Of a stretch of DNA of 64,000 nucleotides, positions 9,032 to 17,872 are shown one piece after another. Below the pieces are notes generated by a model that saw nothing but the letters and a program-made list of their open reading frames with translations, was not told where the DNA came from and made no database searches. This DNA comes from Ferroplasma acidiphilum. GTDB lineage: Archaea; Thermoplasmatota; Thermoplasmata; Thermoplasmatales; Thermoplasmataceae. Both the position numbers and the translations under genes were made by a program. Position 1 is the stretch's first letter; each line of letters starts with the position of its first letter. The DNA lies in assembly GCF_002078355.1 (NCBI RefSeq), contig NZ_CP015363.1, positions 1,736,001-1,800,000 on the forward strand, written 5' to 3'.

Positions 9032-10006
9032 ATGATAACACTTGTGGGTGGCACATTTAATAGATTTCATAAAGGGCATGAACAGCTTCTTCTTGCGGCA
9101 TATAATACAGGAAATAAGGTAATGATAGGCGTAACCTCTGATGAATATGCCCGTAAGCATAAAAATATAGTTATTTCCTATAAAAGGAGAAAGGCGAGAG
9201 TTGAGAGGTTTATGCAGAAATTTACTGATAATTATGAGATCCATCCTCTTGATTCCATGTTTGGAAATACGCTTGATGTGAAAGATGCCATACTGGTTGT
9301 TTCGCCGGAAACGCATGCAGGCGCCATAAGAATTAATGAACGGCGCTTATCTATGGGCAAAAATCCACTGCATATTGTTAAAATACCTTTTACACTTGGG
9401 GAAGATTTATTCCCGATCAGCTCAACCAGGATAATTAAGGGAGAAATAACTGTAACCGGCAAAAGGAAAACACCTGTAAATATAGCAATTTCCACCGGAA
9501 ATGAATTGAAACTGGAAGCAACGGAAAAGTTTATCAAAACTATCATGAAAAATTACAGGATCACAAGGAATACCGAATATTCAACAGGAAGTGAACAACC
9601 TTTCGGAAGTGATACAATACGTTTTGCAACAGATAGGGCAATGTACGGATTAAAAGATAATGATTACTCAATAGGAATCGAATCTGGAATTTTTTACAAT
9701 CCTGTTAATAATATGTATTATGACCTGCATTACTGCGTGGTAATAGACAGATACAGTGTGATAACTACAGGTTTTGGGTCCGGGTTCCAGATGCCTGATC
9801 AGGTTATAGATGCCATTAAAAATGGCACCAGCACCAATGAATTTGTGGAAGCTAAGTATGGTATTAAGAAAATCGGGCATGGCAGAGGCATATCCGGGCT
9901 CATTTCAGAAGATTCAGTAACCAGGGCTACACTTGTATATGAATCAGTAAGAAATGCATTTATCCCGAGAATGAGGCCGGATATTTATTGCCGGCGTTTT
10001 GATTAG
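9032..10006 (+). CDS. coaD: Fused phosphopantetheine adenylyltransferase and DUF84 (YjjX-like) NTPase
   Basis: A 324-residue two-domain protein. Residues 1-~150 are an archaeal phosphopantetheine adenylyltransferase with the nucleotidyltransferase signature GGTFNRFHKGHE and ISSTRII, making dephospho-CoA. Residues ~155-324 resemble the inosine/xanthosine triphosphatase family DUF84: ISTGNELKLEAT, GIESGIF, and the C-terminal GxxSxxxVTR region. To my knowledge this fusion is known from Thermoplasmatales. It could combine CoA synthesis with nucleotide-pool cleaning, or the second domain may serve a CoA-linked task. The ATG at 9032 follows a TATA-like box by about 25 nt. The 3' end overlaps the DMT transporter gene by 4 bp. 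Confidence 0.9.
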   Translation: MITLVGGTFNRFHKGHEQLLLAAYNTGNKVMIGVTSDEYARKHKNIVISYKRRKARVERFMQKFTDNYEIHPLDSMFGNTLDVKDAILVVSPETHAGAIRINERRLSMGKNPLHIVKIPFTLGEDLFPISSTRIIKGEITVTGKRKTPVNIAISTGNELKLEATEKFIKTIMKNYRITRNTEYSTGSEQPFGSDTIRFATDRAMYGLKDNDYSIGIESGIFYNPVNNMYYDLHYCVVIDRYSVITTGFGSGFQMPDQVIDAIKNGTSTNEFVEAKYGIKKIGHGRGISGLISEDSVTRATLVYESVRNAFIPRMRPDIYCRRFD

Positions 10007-10893
10007 GAAACAGGCTTCGCAGATGCCTTAATTTTTGTTCCACGTGCCGAGAAATATATTCCTATTCCAACGAGCGCCAGTCCAATGATTTCGTAAAATG
10101 ATGGAATTTCGTTCAATATTATTATACTGAATACCACAGATAATGCAGGAACAAGGAAAAGGAATGAGGAAACAGTAGATACGCCATATTTTCTATTTAA
10201 ATGCAGAAAGGCGAAATATGCAACAGCAGTACCAGGAATAGCTATTATAAGTACAAGCAATATCAATATGAGGGAGGGTTCAAAAATGGATATGCTTGGA
10301 GTAGCGATTCCGGCTATAAGCAGGGATGGCAACAATGCAAATCCCATCTGGAAAAAATTAGTAGATTCCCTATCCCTTTTCACATGGTATTTCATGAAAT
10401 ATATTGTACCGATGGCCCATACTATGGCACCGAGGAGGGCTATTATAATTCCTGGCTTGAAGCCTGAAAGGAGTGAATTGGAAAATATTACAAGCAAACC
10501 GGCAAATCCAATTCCTATACCGAGAAATACATACTTATTATACTGTTCCTTGAGAAATACTATAGCCATTAATGTTGATATTATGGGGTATGTATATATT
10601 ATAATTGAAGTCAAAGAAGCTGATATTGTTGTTTCAGCAAGAAACCACAATTCCATCCATATCAATACATTTAACAGTGAAAGAATAAAAAGTGGTATTA
10701 TTTCAGCCTTTGTAATCCTGAGGTGCAATTTTGGGCGGAATATTATATAGATAAATATAGATGAGAATAGTATTCTGTAAAATAATAGTGTGAATGGCCC
10801 TGTATAATTAAGGGCTATTTTTATAACGGGATAATTAATAGACCATGAAATTACCATAGTAGCAAATAATAGTATATCGGCCTGTTTGCCCAT
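10003..10893 (-). CDS. EamA/DMT-superfamily transporter
   Basis: A 296-residue membrane protein with about ten predicted helices in two homologous EamA halves, each starting with a motif like WSINYPVIK (residues ~17-25) and WAIGTIYFMKY in the second half. Members export or import small metabolites such as amino acids, purines or sugars; the substrate cannot be deduced. It ends in a short C-terminal basic tail. It is convergent with the coaD fusion, overlapping by 4 bp. Confidence 0.85.
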   Translation of the reverse strand: MGKQADILLFATMVISWSINYPVIKIALNYTGPFTLLFYRILFSSIFIYIIFRPKLHLRITKAEIIPLFILSLLNVLIWMELWFLAETTISASLTSIIIYTYPIISTLMAIVFLKEQYNKYVFLGIGIGFAGLLVIFSNSLLSGFKPGIIIALLGAIVWAIGTIYFMKYHVKRDRESTNFFQMGFALLPSLLIAGIATPSISIFEPSLILILLVLIIAIPGTAVAYFAFLHLNRKYGVSTVSSFLFLVPALSVVFSIIILNEIPSFYEIIGLALVGIGIYFSARGTKIKASAKPVS

Positions 10894-10971
10894 ATTCCAG
10901 ACATCAAGGCATTATTAATAAATTTGTCCTGCAAAGTTTATGGTGGTTAATTTATGGTATTTATTGTTAAC

Positions 10972-10995
10972 TTTAAACATTAAATAATGTTTAAA
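10972..10995. promoter_or_regulatory. Perfect 10-bp inverted repeat over the DUF59 promoter
   Basis: The arms TTTAAACATT (10972-10981) and AATGTTTAAA (10986-10995) are perfect complements separated by AAAT. The right arm runs into the TTTAAATA TATA-like box about 25 nt before the ATG at 11020, so a bound dimeric regulator would block TBP/TFB. The regulator is unknown. Confidence 0.5.
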
Positions 10996-11019
10996 TAGCC
11001 ATTTACAATAGATTATATT

Positions 11020-11322
11020 ATGGTAACCAAAGAAGAAGTTCTTGAAGCGTTAAAAGAGGTATCAGACCCTGAAATAGGGATGGATGTGGTCAACCTTGGT
11101 TTAGTTTACGATGTTGAAATTACAGATGGAAACAGGGTTTACATAAAGATGACTATGACTGCCCCAACATGCCCTGTGACACCGTGGATTTTATCAGAAG
11201 CACAAAAATCAGTTGAAAACCTTGCAGATGTGGAGGCAGCTGATATAGAACTCGTATGGGATCCGCAATGGAACCCGGAAATGATGACAGATTACGCCAA
11301 AGAACAATTAAATATGTACTGA
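11020..11322 (+). CDS. MIP18/DUF59 family protein, SufT/PaaD-like
   Basis: A 100-residue DUF59 protein with the family core VSDPEIGMDVVNLGLVYDV and TAPTCPVT carrying the conserved Cys. Such proteins assist iron-sulfur cluster assembly or delivery (SufT, MIP18) or are part of phenylacetyl-CoA oxygenase (PaaD); as no paa genes are near, the Fe-S role is more likely. The C-terminus has a WDPQWNPEMM segment common to archaeal members. A perfect inverted repeat covers the promoter, suggesting regulation. TBP follows 62 bp downstream with its own TATA box. Confidence 0.85.
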   Translation: MVTKEEVLEALKEVSDPEIGMDVVNLGLVYDVEITDGNRVYIKMTMTAPTCPVTPWILSEAQKSVENLADVEAADIELVWDPQWNPEMMTDYAKEQLNMY

Positions 11323-11348
11323 ATATAAATGGTATATAAATTAAAAGC

Positions 11349-11358
11349 TTTATATACC
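11349..11358 (+). promoter_or_regulatory. TATA box of the TBP gene
   Basis: TTTATATACC, following GC-containing bases that could serve as BRE, lies 27-36 nt before the ATG at 11385. This fits a very short leader or leaderless mRNA. Confidence 0.5.
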
Positions 11359-11384
11359 CTTTAAATATAAACATATTGATTAAT

Positions 11385-11939
11385 ATGAGCGAAATGGAAA
11401 AAATAACCATAGAAAATATAGTTGCATCAACTTCACTGGCGGAACATTTAGACTTAAGCCGCATTGCATTAGCCCTCGAAGGTTCAGAATATGAACCGGA
11501 ACAGTTCCCTGGATTGATATACAGGTTAAAGGACCCGAAAACAGCTGTACTGATTTTTAGAAGCGGAAAAGTAAACTGCACAGGCGCAAAAAATCTTGAA
11601 AATGTCAAAAAGACCATAGATATCATTATTGACAAACTGAAAAAAGCTAAAATAGAGGTATATGACAATCCCGATATTATAGTTCAAAATATTGTTGCAG
11701 TATATGACCTTGAATCTGACCTTAACCTTACAGATATAGCAATGTCCCTTGGCCTGGAAAATGTGGAATACGAGCCTGAACAATTCCCCGGTCTTGTATA
11801 CAGGGTTGAGGAGCCAAAGGTTGTACTGCTACTTTTCGGTTCCGGTAAAGTTGTATGTACCGGTGCAAAGGAAGAGAGCGAAATAGAACAGGCAGTAATA
11901 AAGGTTAAGAAAGAACTTCAGAAAGTCGGATTAATTTAA
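11385..11939 (+). CDS. tbp: TATA-box-binding protein
   Basis: A 184-residue archaeal TBP that nucleates transcription by bending promoter DNA together with TFB. The two symmetric repeats are plain: EPEQFPGLIYRLKDPK..GKVNCTGAK in the first half and EPEQFPGLVYRVEEPK..GKVVCTGAK in the second, each with the DNA-contacting Phe. The ATG at 11385 gives MSEMEKITIENIVAST, the usual start; a TTG at 11376 would add three residues. The 3' end overlaps truD on the other strand by 9 bp. Confidence 0.97.
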   Translation: MSEMEKITIENIVASTSLAEHLDLSRIALALEGSEYEPEQFPGLIYRLKDPKTAVLIFRSGKVNCTGAKNLENVKKTIDIIIDKLKKAKIEVYDNPDIIVQNIVAVYDLESDLNLTDIAMSLGLENVEYEPEQFPGLVYRVEEPKVVLLLFGSGKVVCTGAKEESEIEQAVIKVKKELQKVGLI

Positions 11940-13175
11940 ATCGCCTTTAATAAGTTCTCTTAACAGGGAAGTTGCATAAATGCCCTTTCCCAGGGAAAAA
12001 TTTATTCTATTTTTTTCTATTATTTTGAAATCTACTGGAAGCACAGACATTATTCTATAATCGCCGGATGAACCCAGCCTCCTATCAGAACTCAAATTGA
12101 AATCCTTTTTCTCTATTCCTTCCTCCGCCATTATTCTGCTTTCTATTTCCCCTTCAATGCCTGAAGATAGTTCCGTTGAATAGCCAATTAAGGGTATAAC
12201 TGTCCGGATCCTGTTTTCCCTGGAAAGATTGTTGAGTTTTTCGATATTATATGAAGATGCACGTATTAACTGGCTGCGATCCGGGTTAAAATACCTGTCA
12301 ACGGGATAAAGCAAATCCCCTTCCAGGACTTTATGCATGCTTCCGGCATATTTCATCCTGTCAGAGAGTATTCTGTTAAAAAGATATGACTGGTAAGCAT
12401 GTATGAATAACATAGATAGGTTTCTGGGAAATACGCTGAATGCGTTTTTATATGTATTTTCCCTTATAATATAACCCAGCAATGAGCGTTCAAATGTCAG
12501 GTATTCAGGAAACTCTTTTATTGCCCTTTTCGCATCCCCGGTCTCTCCGAATGTTCTTCTGTAATCCTCCCGGTCAAATTCGGGATCATAAATATATGTT
12601 TTAACAGCATCTTCATATTTATTCTGTACCAGCAGTTTACCAATTTTATGGGTATTTGCCCTTATGCTGCCAAATCTCTGGTACCCATAAAAATTTGGGA
12701 ATCCTCCATTTTTAACTATGCTCTCCACGGTCTCCCCTATTTTCTGTGTATTATCATCAGTAGATTGTATGCTTATTATGAATTCATTCCCCAGTAAATC
12801 GCCCAGTTTAACCAGTTTATCTGTACGGAAGGATGAAATAATCTCGGCATCCTTTATAGATATATTATTGATTTGCTGATTTTCCGGCATATTGATGCAG
12901 AAGTACTGTGTTGTTATGCCTATTTTATCCTTGGTCCCTGCATATGTTATCCTTTTATTGCTTATATGCAACTGATCTGCCAGGTACATCAAAAATTTAT
13001 TGGTATCCCAGTTCCGCAGGCGCACCTTTAATATGGTATACTTGCCATTATTGTTTTCAGGAATTGTTACAGGTATCTCATTTACAATAAAACTTTCCGG
13101 ATCATATTTAATATTACCATCAATGCCAGGAGTATCAGTAGAATATCCATTAATGCCTATGATGCTATCTTCCAT
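11931..13175 (-). CDS. truD: tRNA pseudouridine synthase TruD (Pus7 family)
   Basis: A 414-residue TruD-family enzyme that converts U13 in tRNA to pseudouridine. The catalytic Asp is in YAGTKDKIGITTQ (around residue 83), followed by FYGYQRFGSIRANTHKIGKLL, the TruD signature, and the inserted TRUD domain. In the thermoplasma group it is the full-length archaeal form. It is convergent with tbp and stands alone on its strand. Confidence 0.92.
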   Translation of the reverse strand: MEDSIIGINGYSTDTPGIDGNIKYDPESFIVNEIPVTIPENNNGKYTILKVRLRNWDTNKFLMYLADQLHISNKRITYAGTKDKIGITTQYFCINMPENQQINNISIKDAEIISSFRTDKLVKLGDLLGNEFIISIQSTDDNTQKIGETVESIVKNGGFPNFYGYQRFGSIRANTHKIGKLLVQNKYEDAVKTYIYDPEFDREDYRRTFGETGDAKRAIKEFPEYLTFERSLLGYIIRENTYKNAFSVFPRNLSMLFIHAYQSYLFNRILSDRMKYAGSMHKVLEGDLLYPVDRYFNPDRSQLIRASSYNIEKLNNLSRENRIRTVIPLIGYSTELSSGIEGEIESRIMAEEGIEKKDFNLSSDRRLGSSGDYRIMSVLPVDFKIIEKNRINFSLGKGIYATSLLRELIKGDLN

Positions 13176-13249
13176 GAGACCATATAACCTGAAGATATAA
13201 TAATAAGCCGGAGTTTAACCTAAAAACAACTGTCATATGTTTAATTTTA

Positions 13250-13507
13250 TTAACAGGGATTCCTGGCATAATAATAAACACGTTCCAGAAGGCCATTCTG
13301 TACTTTTTTTATGCCCAGTTTATTGCTATCCACCATTTCGTTAAGAAGAAATTCCAGTTCATTTTCAACAAGTATCTGGGCTCCTATTTTTAAATAACCT
13401 GCCTTAGAATTATCCGATGTGCTGTATTTTCCTATCATCTTATCGGCAATTTGATCCTGTGTCATTTCTGTATTTCCAAGTATTTCAAGGACGTTTTCAC
13501 AATCCAT
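13250..13507 (-). CDS. Small helical protein, unknown function
   Basis: An 85-residue protein, mostly helical by eye, opening MDCENVLEILGNTEMTQDQIADKM, which could be a winged-helix-like segment, and ending in a Tyr-rich strand and Cys. I do not recognise a family. It lies alone between truD and guaB on the same strand, with a TATA-like stretch upstream near 13530. Confidence 0.5.
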   Translation of the reverse strand: MDCENVLEILGNTEMTQDQIADKMIGKYSTSDNSKAGYLKIGAQILVENELEFLLNEMVDSNKLGIKKVQNGLLERVYYYARNPC

Positions 13508-13631
13508 ATAAATAGTAGATTATTAAAGGTTATAAAAGGTTTTCAATGTGAACAATTATGTACATAACCTGCTGAAATATGATGCAACAGATAAAGCATA
13601 TGGTATATAAATATAAAAAATAATTTATGTT

Positions 13632-15089
13632 TCAGTAGATGCCAGAATTCTGGTAATTTGGAGGTTCTGAAACAATGCGTATGTCATGGGGGTGGCTTTC
13701 CCTTAATCCACTATTGGTGATTTTTATAAATACTGCTTTTTTCTTTAACTCCTCCAGATTTTCTGCACCAAGGTATCCCATGCCGGTCTTTATTCCACCA
13801 ACGAACTGGAACAGGTTTTCGGAAACTTTGCCCCTGTATGGTACTGAACCTTCCACGCCCTCGGCTATGAACTCATTTGTCCCGAGTTTTTCATATCTAT
13901 CTGATTTTCCGGCCTTTATGGCGCCTATTGACCCCATTCCCCTGTATGCCTTGTATTTCCTGCCATTTATTATCATTTCTGTACCCGGGCTCTCCTCTGT
14001 GCCTGCAAGCAGTGACCCGAGCATAACGGTGGAAGCTCCAGCCGCCAGTGCCTTTATCATATCTCCTGAATACCTTATTCCACCATCAGCTATTACAGGA
14101 ATTCCATGTTCGCTGGCAACGTCCGCAACATCTGATATGGCAGTTAGCTGTGGAATCCCTACACCTGCAACTATCCTGGTTGTGCATATTGAACCGGGGC
14201 CTATGCCAACCCTTAAACCATCAACGCCAAGTGAGATTAGATCCTCCGCAGCCTCCGCTGTTGCAATATTGCCTGCTATTATGTCTATATGGATTGCATT
14301 TCTTATCTTTTTAAGGGATGAGAGGACATTTTTATTATGGGCGTGGGCTGTATCTATTACCAGAAAATCAGATCCTGCGTTTTCAAGATTGATAGCCCTA
14401 TCTATATCGTATGCCCCTATAGCTGCACCCACCATGAGCTGGCCCTGTTCGTCCCTTGATGCATTGGGGAATTTTTCCCTGGTCTTTATGTCTTTAGCTG
14501 TTATTAGCCCGACCAGCCTTCCCTTAGAGTCCACAAGTGGTAGCTTTTCAACCCTGTTTTTATAAAGTATAAACTTTGCATCTTCTATTGAAACGTTCTC
14601 ATCAGCAGTAATTACGTCCTTTGTCATTATATCCTTCACTGTGCCTTCTGACTCTGAAAATTCAAGATCCCTCTTGGTTAAAATCCCTATTAGCTTCCCG
14701 GAAGCTACAACGGGCAAACCGGCAATATTTTTTGTTTTCATGAGAGTTCTGGCTACATTTACAGGAGTGTCAGGAGCTATTGAAAAAACGTCCCGGATTA
14801 TAATGCTCTCCTCTTTCTTAACCTTCTTAACCATCTCAACCTGTTCATTCGCTGACATATTGCGGTGAATGACACCAATAGCCCCATATCTTGCCATTGC
14901 AATTGCCATTGACTCCTCTGTTACTGTATCCATGGGCGAGCTCACAATCGGTATGCCAATGCTGATATGCCGCGAAAATTTGCTTGATACATTTGCGTTT
15001 TTAGGTTCTATCGATGAATGCAATGGTTTTAAAAGTACATCGTCAAAAGTATAGCCCTCTGTAATATTTTGGAATTTTTCTCTAAACAT
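13632..15089 (-). CDS. guaB: IMP dehydrogenase
   Basis: A 485-residue IMP dehydrogenase, the NAD-dependent first step from IMP towards GMP. It has the (beta/alpha)8 barrel split by two CBS domains (about residues 95-205), the catalytic Cys in GPGSICTTRI, the GGIRYSGD phosphate loop, and the flap with RGMGSIGA. The C-terminus lacks a peroxisome-type tail and ends around PPNYQNSGIY. GMP synthase subunit B is at 4731. Divergent from the polymerase gene with 120 bp between starts. Confidence 0.96.
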   Translation of the reverse strand: MFREKFQNITEGYTFDDVLLKPLHSSIEPKNANVSSKFSRHISIGIPIVSSPMDTVTEESMAIAMARYGAIGVIHRNMSANEQVEMVKKVKKEESIIIRDVFSIAPDTPVNVARTLMKTKNIAGLPVVASGKLIGILTKRDLEFSESEGTVKDIMTKDVITADENVSIEDAKFILYKNRVEKLPLVDSKGRLVGLITAKDIKTREKFPNASRDEQGQLMVGAAIGAYDIDRAINLENAGSDFLVIDTAHAHNKNVLSSLKKIRNAIHIDIIAGNIATAEAAEDLISLGVDGLRVGIGPGSICTTRIVAGVGIPQLTAISDVADVASEHGIPVIADGGIRYSGDMIKALAAGASTVMLGSLLAGTEESPGTEMIINGRKYKAYRGMGSIGAIKAGKSDRYEKLGTNEFIAEGVEGSVPYRGKVSENLFQFVGGIKTGMGYLGAENLEELKKKAVFIKITNSGLRESHPHDIRIVSEPPNYQNSGIY

Positions 15090-15209
15090 GTCAAGTTAAG
15101 ACTTACACAGTATTTAAGATTATTTATAATTCAACAGTATTATCTGGCAGTACATGCATTTGAATTATAAAAACAATAAAAATTATAGCAAAGATGTATT
15201 ATTGATGTA

Positions 15210-16613
15210 ATGGACCTGATAGAGAATCGCAAAGAAGTGCTGGTGTATTTCCAGTCGAAAGGCATCATGGTGACAAAGAAAGCACTTGATGTGATACTGG
15301 ATTCCAGCATGGGGGAGCTATTGCCTAAAATGGTCACGCAGGAAGTGCTTGACACGGGATTTCTCACCGAAAACGATGTGATAAAATTAATAAGAAGCCC
15401 ACAGCGCAAGAAAATGGATTTCGAGGTATATATACCGGACATAAAAGCCCATAGCTCTGTTGAAGATTTCCAGGAAATGTTTATGGACCGCTATGAAAGG
15501 CTTAAGAAAATAATAGTGCAATCATCTGAAATGAGGGGGACATACACCATCAAAAGCGCAAAAAAGGCCCAGGGCAAGGTAAAAATTGTTGGCATGGTTT
15601 CCGAGGTAAGTACAACTAAAAACGGCCATAAAAGGCTATTGCTTGAAGACCTTGATGATAACATCAACGTTTTCCTTTTAAAAGGGAAGGGAATGAACAA
15701 TGAACTGATACTTGAGGATGAAGTGTTAGGGGTCATAGGGTCTGTAAGCAATACAGGCAAGGATCCCGTTCTGTTTGCTGATGAAATTATACGGCCGGAC
15801 ATACCCTATAAATTAATAGATGAACAGAAAAAAGACCCTGTTTTTGTGGCATCATTATCAGACATACATGTGGGTAGCAAGACCTTCAGGAAAAACGATT
15901 TTATGAAAATGATTTCCTGGATAAAAGCATCCGAAGAAGAGGCGTCAAAGCTCAAATATCTGATACTTAGCGGCGATGTTGTGGATGGAATTGGGGTATA
16001 TCCCGGGCAGGATAAAGACCTGGAGATATTGAATCCATATGAGCAATACGAAAAACTCGCAGAATATGTAAATATGGTTCCGGATGATGTGAATGTATTT
16101 ATTATGCCTGGAAACCATGATATTGTCAGGCTTGCAGAGCCACAACCGGTATTTTCACAGAAAATAAAGAATTTCTTTAATGAAAATGTAACATTGCTGC
16201 CAAATCCATACAATCTGGTTCTGGAAAATAAAAATGTCCTGGTTTACCATGGCATGTCGCTCAACGATATGATAGAGCTGGTTCCGGGAGCCAGTTATGC
16301 AAGCGTAGGGTCTTCAATAGAAGAACTATTAAAAAGAAGGCACCTGGCTCCAGTATATGGCGGCAAAACGCCAATAATACCTTCAAAAAGAGATTACCAT
16401 GTAATTGATCAGGTGCCGGATATTTTCATTACCGGGCATATACATTCATTCTCACAGGGAAGCTATCGTGGAGTGCGCTATATCAATGCATCAACATGGC
16501 AGTCCCAGACAGATTACCAGAAAATGATGAATTTTTCCCCCAATCCCTCTATAATGACGTTATTTGATCTAAATTCAAAAACACAGATTATAAAGGATTT
16601 TAAAGAATCATAG
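15210..16613 (+). CDS. polB: DNA polymerase II (family D) small subunit DP1
   Basis: A 467-residue DP1 subunit, the Mre11-like 3'-5' exonuclease and scaffold of archaeal replicative polymerase D. An OB-fold region (~115-200) precedes the calcineurin-like phosphoesterase domain with metal motifs SLSDIHVGS (Asp218, His220), GDVVDG (~264), GNHD (~302), YHGMS and GHIH (~414). It is somewhat short compared with Pyrococcus DP1, which has a longer N-terminal DP2-interaction region. The large subunit gene is not in the window. The 3' end overlaps the next gene on the other strand by 6 bp. Confidence 0.94.
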   Translation: MDLIENRKEVLVYFQSKGIMVTKKALDVILDSSMGELLPKMVTQEVLDTGFLTENDVIKLIRSPQRKKMDFEVYIPDIKAHSSVEDFQEMFMDRYERLKKIIVQSSEMRGTYTIKSAKKAQGKVKIVGMVSEVSTTKNGHKRLLLEDLDDNINVFLLKGKGMNNELILEDEVLGVIGSVSNTGKDPVLFADEIIRPDIPYKLIDEQKKDPVFVASLSDIHVGSKTFRKNDFMKMISWIKASEEEASKLKYLILSGDVVDGIGVYPGQDKDLEILNPYEQYEKLAEYVNMVPDDVNVFIMPGNHDIVRLAEPQPVFSQKIKNFFNENVTLLPNPYNLVLENKNVLVYHGMSLNDMIELVPGASYASVGSSIEELLKRRHLAPVYGGKTPIIPSKRDYHVIDQVPDIFITGHIHSFSQGSYRGVRYINASTWQSQTDYQKMMNFSPNPSIMTLFDLNSKTQIIKDFKES

Positions 16614-16949
16614 GGTACTTTTAATTATTTCTTCTATTTCCTTTTTGAAGGTGTTCATAAAATCGTTCAGTGCTTCCTGTTTTATTCCATTAGGGGCACT
16701 GACTAGGCCGATTTTGGCTGTAACCTTTGCCATTTTTGCCAGGGAATCGTATTCCTTTATTTTAGCCTCCATAAATTCTTCTATTACCTCACTTATCTGC
16801 TTTTTGAGATCTTCGTCCTCGTTAATCTTCTTCCTTATATATTCCTTAACCAGGTCCTTGAATATGTCACGGATAGCTTCAAAATACATTTCTTCAGAAG
16901 GAGCGGAATTTATAATATTATTCAGGTATTCGTTTACGTCTTTTTTCAT
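16608..16949 (-). CDS. Charged helical protein, unknown function
   Basis: A 113-residue protein rich in Lys and Glu with long amphipathic helices (roughly 5-70 and 85-110), possibly a coiled coil. No catalytic motif or membrane segment is visible, and I do not recognise a family. It is convergent with the DP1 gene and overlaps its last codons by 6 bp. Confidence 0.55.
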   Translation of the reverse strand: MKKDVNEYLNNIINSAPSEEMYFEAIRDIFKDLVKEYIRKKINEDEDLKKQISEVIEEFMEAKIKEYDSLAKMAKVTAKIGLVSAPNGIKQEALNDFMNTFKKEIEEIIKSTL

Positions 16950-17082
16950 AACACATTAATTGCTATCAGTAATTAAAGTTTAACCTATATTAAATCTACC
17001 AGAATTGATAGCCATAATTCCAGTTATCCTGAATATCATATATTGCCAAAAGTATTATATAAATATATATCCTTCATGTCTT

Positions 17083-17634
17083 ATGAATAAAAAGATACTG
17101 GCAATAGGAATTGTTATGATCATATTGGGCATAGCAATGGCGGCCGGGGGAACTGAGTATTTCCAGAGTTCTTTTAACAGTGTATCGAATTCACATTACA
17201 CATACAATGCAACAACTGCATTAAATGTTTCAAATCCAATCCATATTAAAACAGGGTATCTTGTTCTTATTGAGGGCAGTGTTGGAGATTCCGGACTGGT
17301 AACACATTCCAATCTGTCAATGGTTACCAATTTAACGGCACTTAAATCCCACGAAGAAAAGGTAACAGATTCATCCGATGGGATAGAGCTATTTTTAGGA
17401 TTGCCTGCCGGCACCTATAATTATGTTTATGCTAATAATACAACATCCACTGCACCTACATACGGCTATATAACAGGAGGGCAATTTGATACCATGGCTG
17501 GCCTGGCAGTTGGTGGAGTACTTATCGGAATAATAGGATTTATTGTAATGATATACGGTGCAATTAAAAAGGAAAAGCCAAAAAACCCATATGCCGCTGA
17601 TGATCCTTACAACATAGACAACATAAAACTGTAA
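17083..17634 (+). CDS. Membrane-anchored surface protein, unknown function
   Basis: A 183-residue protein with an N-terminal hydrophobic anchor (about residues 4-24), an extracytoplasmic beta-rich domain with many Asn/Thr sites, a second helix (about 140-162), and a charged cytoplasmic tail ending KKEKPKNP..NIDNIKL. The start is placed at the ATG at 17083 because an AT-rich TATA-like run sits 22-32 nt before it; an upstream start at 17005 would run through that promoter. No family recognised. Confidence 0.65.
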   Translation: MNKKILAIGIVMIILGIAMAAGGTEYFQSSFNSVSNSHYTYNATTALNVSNPIHIKTGYLVLIEGSVGDSGLVTHSNLSMVTNLTALKSHEEKVTDSSDGIELFLGLPAGTYNYVYANNTTSTAPTYGYITGGQFDTMAGLAVGGVLIGIIGFIVMIYGAIKKEKPKNPYAADDPYNIDNIKL

Positions 17635-17872
17635 CATTCTTACCGGCTAAAATGGAGCTATGCTGCTATTGGCCAGATATACACGGTGCTATGTCACGGC
17701 ATATATTTACGGTATAAAATATCATAAATGCGTTCTATTTCATTGTTTCTATTATCACTTTAATATTTATTATATATCGCCTGCAATTTTTTTGTAGCAT
17801 ACTTTTGATATGGAAGAAAAATAAAAATTATGAAATGAAGTAAAATTATTATAATAAAATATCCTGCAAACT

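Noticed and set aside
13675-14565. 296-residue rightward frame opposite guaB
   Set aside because: It is the complement of a conserved IMP dehydrogenase; its Pro/Ser-rich translation is typical of an antisense shadow.
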